Assembly (NCBI GenBank): GCA_034180465.1
Contig: JAXFOH010000130.1
Coordinates: forward strand, 1-32,322
Length of the DNA stretch: 32,322 nucleotides
Direction of reading: 5' to 3'
DNA from: CAKUIA01 sp034180465
GTDB lineage: Bacteria > Verrucomicrobiota > Verrucomicrobiia > Opitutales > Intestinicryptomonadaceae
Of the stretch, positions 7,561 through 14,391 are shown one piece after another. The position numbers were made by a program, and so were the translations under genes. A model generated the notes under the pieces. The model did no database searches, had not been told where the DNA came from, and saw only the letters and a program-made list of their open reading frames with translations. Position 1 is the first letter of the stretch. Each line of letters starts with the position of its first letter.

Positions 7561-9324
7561 ATGAGAACGTCTATTACGCAGGTGGTTATTTTTGCTGGCG
7601 CGTTGGCGGCGGCGCTGCCGTGCGCGGGGCTGCTTGGCCTGCTATATTTTAAAGCTCCCAATATAGACAGGGTTGCCGAAAATATTTTTGACGATGTTTC
7701 GGAAAACAACGCAAAGAGCATTTTAGGCGATGTAAGAGGGTTTTGCCGCATTATGGATTTGTCTTTAAAAAACTCGGCAGGCAAAGATGCCTACGAATTG
7801 GAGCGCGAAAGTCTAAAAGAGTCTATCTGTATAAATTTGGAAAATTCCAAAATAGGGACAACCGGCAACTTTTGGGTTGTAGAGTTTTTAGACGAATTCA
7901 ACACGGTTGTGCGTGTTTCAAAAAAAGGGCTAAAAACAGGCAAGATTATAGAAAAAGATTTTAACGAGCTTGATTTAAAACCCCAGCAAAAAGCTATAGG
8001 CGAAATTTTGGCGGCGGCAAAAAAAAGCGGCGAAAAAATCAATTTTGTAAAGCGTTCGCCTTCGGATATGCGCATAACGGGCGAAAAGTATACGGCGTTT
8101 TGCTATTTGCCCGAATTTAAATGGGTTATAGGCGTATCTTTTTCTGGCGAGATTCCCGAAAAACAGACGCTTTCAAAAACAAAACCCATAGACAGCGTCG
8201 CCGAGAAGTTGTCGGTTAAAACGGGTTCTAAAAAGATGTTTTTCGACGTTTTAACGGTTTCGCTAGTGTTGCTTATTGGCGCGGTTGTGCTTTCGCTTAT
8301 AGTGTCGTCGAACATACTTGTGGGGTTTAAGTCGGCAAACAGGGCCTTAAAACTGCTTAGGTCGGGCAAGGTTAGAGAGGCAGCCTACATTCTGCGCAGC
8401 GCCTCGTTTAACAGCAAAAATTCATTCTCTGAAATGGACGAAATTTTTCAAAACATTGCAGTGTATATCAATAGAATAAACGAGTCCATAGTCTCTTCTA
8501 AATCGAAGGCGACCAGAATTGCCGAGCTTTCGCGCCGCATTTCGGCATCGTTGTTTGCGTTTGAAAACTTTGTAAAAACAGAGGATTCGTCTGTAAGGCA
8601 GGTATACCAGCAGTCTAATTCAACCGCGTTTTCGGCGCACGCTCTAAGCGAAACGGCTTCGGAATCGTCTAGGGAAATTTCAGAATTTGTCAGCCAAAGC
8701 AAAAACACGAAAACCTATTTCGACGAGCTTAAGCGCGATATGCGCGACTTGTCTCTTTCGGCGGCCGAAACGGCAAACAGGCTAAAGAGCCTGCTTGAAA
8801 TGTCGGGGCAGATATTCCAATCGCTTTCCGAAATAGAAAAATTTGGCGAAAACGCGAATATGCTTTCGTTTAACATTGCAATAGCTGCCGAAAAAAACGG
8901 CGGGGCAAGCGCGGGGCTTTCGGCAGTATCGCGCGAAATACACAAAATTGCGCAAAACATAAAAGACTTGGGCAAAAATGTTGAAATTGCGTCTAAAGAC
9001 CTGCAAAATTCGCTGGCATTTGATATTGCAGACGCCTCGCTTTTTGTAGATAAAACCAACGATGCAAGCGCAAAGTGGTGCTCTTTAACGGGCGATTTTG
9101 CCGATATAGACAGATATATTTTCGAGTTAAACAGCGGCTTTTCGCAGTTGTCCAAATCAATTGCCGAGCAGTTCGAAATTTCGGGCAAGCTTTCGGTTTC
9201 GATGGATATTGTAGCCCAAACTTCCGAAAAAATAAGGGCAAAAAACGCCGATTTTAAGTCGGCATCGGACTTTCTTAAGCTTTCGGCAGATACATTCAAG
9301 GGCGTATCGGAAAACTTTTCGTAA
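7561..9324 (+). CDS. Membrane sensor with Cache-like domain and degenerate MCP-like signalling region
   Basis: A 587-residue protein with a transmembrane helix at about 7-29, an extracytoplasmic domain at about 35-225 and a second transmembrane helix at about 228-252. The outer domain has features of a single Cache sensor (TGNFWVVEFLDEFNTVVRVS at 101-120, then YLPEFKWVIGVSF at 182-194). The rest is a long Ser/Ala/Glu-rich helical region like the cytoplasmic coiled coil of methyl-accepting chemotaxis proteins. Its middle, about 425-470 (GENANMLSFNIAIAAEKNGG), resembles the MCP hairpin tip (QTNLLALNAAIEAARAGE), but many conserved residues are changed. No cheA, cheW or flagellar gene is nearby. 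It is either a diverged chemoreceptor feeding a non-motility pathway or a receptor that has lost CheA/CheW coupling. The ligand is unknown. purH follows after about 100 bases. Confidence 0.72.
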   Translation: MRTSITQVVIFAGALAAALPCAGLLGLLYFKAPNIDRVAENIFDDVSENNAKSILGDVRGFCRIMDLSLKNSAGKDAYELERESLKESICINLENSKIGTTGNFWVVEFLDEFNTVVRVSKKGLKTGKIIEKDFNELDLKPQQKAIGEILAAAKKSGEKINFVKRSPSDMRITGEKYTAFCYLPEFKWVIGVSFSGEIPEKQTLSKTKPIDSVAEKLSVKTGSKKMFFDVLTVSLVLLIGAVVLSLIVSSNILVGFKSANRALKLLRSGKVREAAYILRSASFNSKNSFSEMDEIFQNIAVYINRINESIVSSKSKATRIAELSRRISASLFAFENFVKTEDSSVRQVYQQSNSTAFSAHALSETASESSREISEFVSQSKNTKTYFDELKRDMRDLSLSAAETANRLKSLLEMSGQIFQSLSEIEKFGENANMLSFNIAIAAEKNGGASAGLSAVSREIHKIAQNIKDLGKNVEIASKDLQNSLAFDIADASLFVDKTNDASAKWCSLTGDFADIDRYIFELNSGFSQLSKSIAEQFEISGKLSVSMDIVAQTSEKIRAKNADFKSASDFLKLSADTFKGVSENFS

Positions 9325-9423
9325 AAAAGACTTTGCCGAAATAAAAAAACGGCGTTTTTGTGCCTTTTCTAAGCAAAAAATGCTTGAGTATTTCGCCGCA
9401 TATTTGAGATAATGCCCAGATAT

Positions 9424-10962
9424 ATGGAACAGAAAATAGCTTTAATTTCGGTAAGCGACAAATCGGGTTTGTTGGATTTCGCCAAGGCTTTGGTTGAAAA
9501 ACACAACTATAAAATTTTATCTACGGGCGGAACGGCCAAAATGCTGGAACAAAACGGCGTTCCCGTAACCGAGGTAAGCGAATATACGGGGTTCCCCGAA
9601 ATGATGAACGGTAGGGTTAAAACTTTGCACCCGAAAATCCACGGCGGTTTGCTTTGCTTGCGCAGCAATGCCGACCATATGCGTCAGGCGAAGGAAAACG
9701 GCATTAGTATGATAGACATGGTTGTTGTAAACCTTTATCCTTTCGAGGCTACCGTTGCAAAAAGCGGCTGCACTATTGAAGACGCCATAGAAAATATCGA
9801 CATAGGCGGGCCTTCTATGCTGCGTTCGGCGGCAAAAAACCATGCAAGCGTAACCGTTGTCTGCGACGCAAACGACTACGGCAAAGTTCTTGAAGCTATG
9901 GACAAGGGCGAAGAAGCCCTTAAGGAACTTCGCAAGCTTTTGGCTTTAAAAGTGTATAAGAGAACAGCCGCCTACGACACTGCAATTAGCGGCTATTTGC
10001 ATTCTAAGTTCTTGGGCGAAGAATTGCCCGAAAGAATGAATATTTCGATGCCGCTGGTTCAGAAAATGCGCTATGGCGAAAATCCGCACCAATATGCGGC
10101 ACTTTACGGCGAAGATTTCGGCAAATTCTTTACGCAGCTTCACGGCAAGGAATTGTCGTATAACAATATTACCGACATTAGCGCGGCTTGCGAACTTATC
10201 TCGGAATTCGAAAAGCCCACGTTGGCAATTTTAAAGCACACAAACCCCTGCGGCGTTGCCTCGTGCGACGATTTGGTTGAAGCGTGGAATCAGGCTTTTG
10301 CAACCGATACCCAAGCCCCATTCGGCGGCATAATAATAATCAACCGCCCAATGAAGGCGGATTTGGCGCATAAAATTTCGGAAATATTCTGCGAAGTTAT
10401 AATTGCTCCCGCATTCGAGCAAGACGCTTTGGATATTCTAAATAAAAAGAAGAATTTACGCTTGATGGTTTCCAGCTATACAAAGCAGTCGGCAAGCCCC
10501 GTTCAGTTCAAAAGCGTTGTAGGCGGTATGCTTGTTCAGCAAAGCGACAATATTCAAGAGCTTAAGGCGAATATGCAGGTTGTTTCTAAACGTCAGCCCA
10601 CCGAAGATGAATGGAACGCAATGCTTTTCGGCTGGAAAGTTGTAAAACACGTTAAGAGCAATGCCATTGTATATGCTTCTAACGAACGCACTTTGGGCGT
10701 TGGCGCAGGGCAAATGTCGCGCGTAGACAGCTCGCAAATTGCGGTATGGAAAGCGCAAAATGCAGGCTTGTCGCTTAAAGGCTCTATAATTGCCTCCGAC
10801 GCGTTCTTCCCGTTTGCCGACGGCTTGGTTGCCGCCGCAAAGGCGGGGGCAACGGCCGCAATTCAGCCTGGCGGTTCTGTTAGAGATGCAGAGGTTATAG
10901 AGGCCGCCGATGCCAACAATATGGCAATGGTGTTTACCCGTGTAAGACACTTTAGACACTAA
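9424..10962 (+). CDS. purH: Bifunctional AICAR formyltransferase / IMP cyclohydrolase PurH
   Basis: Catalyses the last two steps of purine synthesis: formylation of AICAR by 10-formyl-THF and ring closure to IMP. The N-terminal IMP cyclohydrolase domain (about 1-190) shows ISVSDKSG, LSTGGTAKML, GFPEMMNGRVKTLHPKIHGG and IDIGGPSMLRSAAKNH. The C-terminal transformylase domain shows KMRYGENPHQYAA, LKHTNPCGVAS and QAPFGGII, and ends with VFTRVRHFRH, as full-length PurH proteins do. Two ATGs are possible: 9412 (516 aa) and 9424 (512 aa). I prefer 9424 because the homologous N-terminus starts there and a GATAAT hexamer overlaps 9412, but this is not certain. The LysM-protein gene begins 6 bases after the stop. 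Confidence 0.95.
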   Translation: MEQKIALISVSDKSGLLDFAKALVEKHNYKILSTGGTAKMLEQNGVPVTEVSEYTGFPEMMNGRVKTLHPKIHGGLLCLRSNADHMRQAKENGISMIDMVVVNLYPFEATVAKSGCTIEDAIENIDIGGPSMLRSAAKNHASVTVVCDANDYGKVLEAMDKGEEALKELRKLLALKVYKRTAAYDTAISGYLHSKFLGEELPERMNISMPLVQKMRYGENPHQYAALYGEDFGKFFTQLHGKELSYNNITDISAACELISEFEKPTLAILKHTNPCGVASCDDLVEAWNQAFATDTQAPFGGIIIINRPMKADLAHKISEIFCEVIIAPAFEQDALDILNKKKNLRLMVSSYTKQSASPVQFKSVVGGMLVQQSDNIQELKANMQVVSKRQPTEDEWNAMLFGWKVVKHVKSNAIVYASNERTLGVGAGQMSRVDSSQIAVWKAQNAGLSLKGSIIASDAFFPFADGLVAAAKAGATAAIQPGGSVRDAEVIEAADANNMAMVFTRVRHFRH

Positions 10963-10968
10963 TTTAAG

Positions 10969-11787
10969 ATGTCTATTTCAAGGCTATATTCGCGTGTGTT
11001 TAACGAGAAGCTTTTAATGGGCTTGTCGCTGGCGTTTATAGCCTTTATGTATCTTCTCTTTGTCGGTGGCTGCGACACAAAAACGGGCGACGCCGTCGAC
11101 GAGGTTGAAGAATCTTTATACAGCAGGGGCAAAGCCGAACTAAGAAAAGGCAATGCAAACGAAGCGCTTGGTTGCTTTTTAAAGGTCATAGAAAAGCGGC
11201 GCGACGCTCCCGAATCGCATTGGGAGGCGGGCAGCATTTATCTAAATTCTCTTAACGATCCGATTGCCGCAATATACCACTTTAAAAAGTATTTAGAGCT
11301 AAAACCCGATTCAAACATTTCTGGCAACGTAAAGCAGATGATAGAAACCGCCCACAAGCGGTTTGCGGCTTCGCTACCACTAACGCCCTTTTCGAATAAT
11401 GTTGAGCTTGAAGAAATTATATCTAAGCTACAAAAAGAAAACTACGAGCTTAAACAGCGTTTGGCAAGCTATGCAGACACTATAGAAAAGCTTGAAAAAT
11501 ACCAAAAAAATATAGCTAAAAAGTCGGAAGCACCAGCAGCTTTGCAGCAAACCGCAAAAGGCAAGACCGATATTTTAAGCAAGAACAATCCAAGCACAAA
11601 AACCCCCGAAATTCAGCGCGACAAAGTTAGCGACTATGTAGTAAAACCCGGCGACACTCTTAGTAGCATTAGCCGCAAGGTATACGGTACAACATCGCGC
11701 TGGAAGGATATTTACAAGGCAAACCGTTCGGTATTGCATTCGCCGGAGGCGTTAAAGCCCGGGCAAACCCTTAAAATGCCAAGGTAA
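10969..11787 (+). CDS. TPR / coiled-coil / LysM envelope protein, probable lipoprotein
   Basis: A 272-residue protein. It begins with a basic segment and a hydrophobic helix at about 14-34 ending in FVGGC, a plausible lipobox with C35 as the lipidated residue. Next come two TPR-like helical hairpins (about 47-115, including GKAELRKGNANEALGCF and IYHFKKYLELKPDS), a heptad-type coiled coil at about 140-170, a polar Lys/Thr/Ser linker and a C-terminal LysM domain at about 222-270 (YVVKPGDTLSSISRKVYG, then LKPGQTLKMP). LysM binds peptidoglycan, so the protein probably tethers to the wall from the membrane and may scaffold partners through its TPRs. Its exact role is unknown. It is packed between purH and rmuC with gaps of 6 bases and 1 base, so it is probably co-expressed with both. 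Confidence 0.78.
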   Translation: MSISRLYSRVFNEKLLMGLSLAFIAFMYLLFVGGCDTKTGDAVDEVEESLYSRGKAELRKGNANEALGCFLKVIEKRRDAPESHWEAGSIYLNSLNDPIAAIYHFKKYLELKPDSNISGNVKQMIETAHKRFAASLPLTPFSNNVELEEIISKLQKENYELKQRLASYADTIEKLEKYQKNIAKKSEAPAALQQTAKGKTDILSKNNPSTKTPEIQRDKVSDYVVKPGDTLSSISRKVYGTTSRWKDIYKANRSVLHSPEALKPGQTLKMPR

Positions 11788-11788
11788 A

Positions 11789-13057
11789 ATGCTGGTAGCT
11801 GCCACAGTTTTAGCGGTTTTGCTTTTTGTTGTGTTGGGAGCCTTTGTCTATTTTTATGTTCGGGCTGCAAACGAAAAGGTTAGGGCGCAAGCCCAAAATG
11901 CTTTGTTTAAGACCGAAGTTGAAAGGCTTACCCTGGAAAACGGTACTTTGGCAGAAAAGCTTGCCGCAGCCGAAAAACAAAACCTTTTGCTCTCGCAAAA
12001 AGATGCCATTTTAACCCAAAAGCAGCTAGAGTGGGAAAACAGATTTAAAATGGCTTCAGAGCAAATGAAAAGCGATTTTAAATTGCTTTCTATAAAGATA
12101 TTTGAAGACGCCCAAAAAAAACTTGCGGGCGAAAACGGCGAAAATATAGCGCAAATATTAAACCCCCTAAAAAGCGACTTAACCGCTTTTGCAAAAAGGG
12201 TTGAGGAATTAAACGGAGTTTCCAGAGAAAAGCAGGCGCGTTTTGAAACGCAAATAAAGTATTTGGGCGAGCTGAACACCAAGTTATCGCAAGACGCAAA
12301 GGATTTAACAAACGCCTTAAAAAATAACAAAACGGCGGGCAACTGGGGCGAGCTTGTGCTAGAGCGTTTGCTAGAGCTTAGCGGCCTGCAAGAGGGCATT
12401 GAATATAAAAAACAGGTTTCCGTAAAATCCGAAGCCGGGGCTGTTTTGCGTCCCGATGTTATTGTAAGTCTTACAAACAAAAGAACCATTGTAATAGACT
12501 CAAAATTGTCGCTAGACTCCTTCGAAAAGTGCGTGAGGGCCGAAAGTGCCGCCGACTACGAAGAAGCCGTAAAAAGCTTTAAAATTTCGGTTGAACGCCA
12601 CATAAAGGGGCTTTCGCAAAAAAAGTACGAAGACTTGTTTAAAACTCCCGATTTTGTGTTTGTGTTTGTTCCAATAGAGGGCGCGTTTTCGCTTATAATG
12701 AAAGAATGTCCCGAAATTTACGAAACGGCGTATGAAAGCAAAATAGTTTTAGCGGGGCCTTCAACCTTGCTGGCGTCGCTTAAAACGGTTGAATTTATTT
12801 GGCGCGCCGAAAAGCAGGAAAAACATTCTATGGAAATTGCCGAAATGGGCGCAAAGCTGTACGAAAAAATGCGAGTTTTTTGCGAAAAGTATATGCGCTT
12901 GGGCGAGCAGATAAAGACGGTAAGTTCAACCTACGAAGAGTCTTTAAAAACAATCTCTCAAGGCAAGGGCAATGCCCTGTCCATTGCCGATAAAATGGTT
13001 GCCCTTGGCGTAAAAACCAAGTCGGAAATTAAAATGGATTTCGAAAAAGACGCCTAA
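11789..13057 (+). CDS. rmuC: RmuC-family DNA recombination protein
   Basis: A 422-residue protein. An N-terminal membrane helix (about 2-27) is followed by a long coiled coil (about 28-130, rich in Glu, Lys, Gln and Leu) and then the RmuC domain. The domain has the typical GNWGELVLERLLELSGL, then RPDVIV and VIDSKLSL, which form the PD-(D/E)XK-nuclease-like core, and FVFVPIEGAFSLIM. In E. coli RmuC is linked to suppression of inversions at short inverted repeats; its direct activity is not firmly established. The start is one base after the LysM gene's stop, and the Xer recombinase gene follows immediately after its TAA. The pairing with a recombinase suggests a DNA-processing cassette, but this is inference. 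Confidence 0.9.
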   Translation: MLVAATVLAVLLFVVLGAFVYFYVRAANEKVRAQAQNALFKTEVERLTLENGTLAEKLAAAEKQNLLLSQKDAILTQKQLEWENRFKMASEQMKSDFKLLSIKIFEDAQKKLAGENGENIAQILNPLKSDLTAFAKRVEELNGVSREKQARFETQIKYLGELNTKLSQDAKDLTNALKNNKTAGNWGELVLERLLELSGLQEGIEYKKQVSVKSEAGAVLRPDVIVSLTNKRTIVIDSKLSLDSFEKCVRAESAADYEEAVKSFKISVERHIKGLSQKKYEDLFKTPDFVFVFVPIEGAFSLIMKECPEIYETAYESKIVLAGPSTLLASLKTVEFIWRAEKQEKHSMEIAEMGAKLYEKMRVFCEKYMRLGEQIKTVSSTYEESLKTISQGKGNALSIADKMVALGVKTKSEIKMDFEKDA

Positions 13058-13960
13058 ATGGACAATTTTGCCTCCACTTTGCTAGACTACAAGGCGCATT
13101 TGCAAATGCAGCTTGGGCTAAGTAAAAATTCGGTTCTTTCGTATGTTGAAGACATTTCGCTTTTCGGAGAATTTTTGAAGACGCACGGCAAAAAGTCTTT
13201 TGAAAGCGTCGATTTAGACGACATTTATTTGTGGATAGATTCTATTTCGTCTAAAGTGCGAAGCACAACGCAAGCGCGCAAGCTTAGTGCGCTAAAATCA
13301 TTTTCGCTTTTTATGGTAGACGAAAAACGCTGGCCGAACGACTACACGCAAAAGATTGTGCGCCCGAAAGTGAAAAGGGTAGTTCCCTCAGCCCTTACTT
13401 TAGAAGAGGTTGAAAGGCTTTTGTCCACCCCCAGCACAAATACATACGAAGGCGCGAGAGATTCTGCAATGTTCGAGCTTATGTATTCTAGCGGCCTGCG
13501 CGTAAGCGAGCTGTGTTCGCTAAAGGGTACAGACATAAATTTCGACGAAAATTTTTTAAGGATAAAGGGCAAAGGCTCTAAAGTTAGGCTGGTTCCCTTC
13601 GGGAAAGACGCTCGCGACAAGCTTGTAGACTATATACGCAACATTCGCTGTACGGTAAAAAACATTAAGAGCGACGTTCTTTTTATAACAAAGCGCGGCA
13701 CTCCGCTGTCGAGAAAAACTTTTTGGGGGAACATTAAAAAATATGCCGCCCAATGCGGAATAGAAAAAAATGTAAAGCCACACATTTTAAGACATTCTTT
13801 TGCAACGCACCTGTTGCGAAACGGCGCAAATTTACTTTCCATTCAGGAAATGTTGGGGCATAGCGACCTTTCTACAACTCAGATATATACAGAGCTTACA
13901 AAAGACACTTTGCTAGACGAATTTGCAAAACGCCACCCAAGAGACAATATGAAACTCTAG
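13058..13960 (+). CDS. xerD: Tyrosine recombinase, XerC/XerD family (XerD-like)
   Basis: A 300-residue site-specific recombinase of the type that resolves chromosome dimers at dif sites. The SAM-like DNA-binding domain spans about 1-90 and the catalytic domain about 110-295. All catalytic residues are visible: R148 (SSGLRVSEL), K172 (KGKGSKVR), H242 and R245 (HILRHSF), H268 (LGHSD) and nucleophile Y277 (TTQIYTE). The wording HLLRNGANLLSIQEMLGHSD favours XerD over XerC, but the second Xer protein is not in this window, so the subtype is tentative. The size and full catalytic set argue for a housekeeping Xer protein and not an integrase of a mobile element; no att site or phage gene is adjacent. 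Its ATG directly follows the rmuC stop codon. Confidence 0.9.
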   Translation: MDNFASTLLDYKAHLQMQLGLSKNSVLSYVEDISLFGEFLKTHGKKSFESVDLDDIYLWIDSISSKVRSTTQARKLSALKSFSLFMVDEKRWPNDYTQKIVRPKVKRVVPSALTLEEVERLLSTPSTNTYEGARDSAMFELMYSSGLRVSELCSLKGTDINFDENFLRIKGKGSKVRLVPFGKDARDKLVDYIRNIRCTVKNIKSDVLFITKRGTPLSRKTFWGNIKKYAAQCGIEKNVKPHILRHSFATHLLRNGANLLSIQEMLGHSDLSTTQIYTELTKDTLLDEFAKRHPRDNMKL

Positions 13961-13996
13961 TTTTTTGCAAAAAAATGCCGAGATTGGGTTATGTAT

Positions 13997-14015
13997 CTTA
14001 TTTGTTATAAATAAG
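13997..14015. repeat. A+T-rich inverted repeat between converging genes
   Basis: CTTATTT and AAATAAG form a perfect 7-bp stem around a 5-base loop. It lies between the ends of the Xer recombinase gene (plus) and the dnaX tau frame (minus). There is no T run on either side, so a terminator role is possible but weakly supported. A 14-base palindrome TTTTTTGCAAAAAA lies at 13961-13974. Confidence 0.3.
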
Positions 14016-14038
14016 TTGCAATTTTGCAGGGAAGCGCG

Positions 14039-14391
14039 CTAATCCTCGTTTGTCTCTTCGTCTATAATTTCAATATTTTCGTCCAACGAGGTGTCGAGGT
14101 TTTCTTTTTCGCTTTCTCCAGTTGCGGTATAGTCTTTTATTTCGCCGCGTCTTAAGGCTTTTGGCTTGGCGTTAAACTGGCTAATTAGCAAGTCGCAAAG
14201 CGTTTGCGGAATTTTCGAAAGGGCTTCTTCAAACTCGGGGGTGTCTGCCCCAAACATTTTAATATTTTCCAAAACTTTTTGCTCGGCAGCTTCGTCCGAT
14301 TCGCTTGTATCGGATTTTTTGGATACAATTTTTTCGAAATTTTTAGATACAAAATTCGATTCTAAAAGAGCCTCTCTAAGCAGAAGGGCTA
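14039..14391 (-). CDS. dnaX: dnaX tau-frame extension (C-terminal region of full-length DnaX)
   Basis: An open frame displaced from the dnaX zero frame, joined to it at the A13 run. If the run is read as 12 A, translation continues as KKKKIALLLREALLESNF and stays open for about 112 codons to the stop at 14039. It passes through FEEALSKIPQTLCDLLISQF and LRRGEIKDYT to an acidic tail (LDENIEIIDEETNED). An independent 77-residue gene starting at a TTG at 14272 is less likely, since the upstream part of the same frame is also open back to the run. Full-length DnaX would be about 495 residues, close to the tau subunit of Thermus (about 529). In E. coli, tau domains IV-V contact DnaB helicase and the polymerase; whether this shorter tail does so is unknown. 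Confidence 0.7.
14369..14390 (-). promoter_or_regulatory. dnaX: Hairpin immediately downstream of the dnaX slippery run
   Basis: Read on the minus strand, AGCC pairs with GGCT and, after one C.A mismatch, TTCT pairs with AGAG (one G.U) around a GCTT loop. The hairpin starts one base after the A run and contains the zero-frame TAG stop (14376-14378). Stem-loops near slippery runs stimulate frameshifting or slippage in other dnaX genes, so a role here is plausible but unproven. Confidence 0.45.

Noticed and set aside
7461..7784. 107-residue minus-strand frame overlapping the start of the chemoreceptor-like gene
   Set aside because: It overlaps the intergenic region and the N-terminus of a better-supported gene and shows no recognisable domain.
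13058..13960. Xer-type recombinase as the integrase of a mobile element
   Set aside because: It has housekeeping Xer size and motifs, is co-directional with rmuC, and has no att repeats, tRNA or phage genes nearby.
14039..14272. Independent 77-residue gene downstream of dnaX
   Set aside because: The same frame is open upstream back to the A13 run and the sequence reads as a DnaX tail; the only start is a TTG with no ribosome site.
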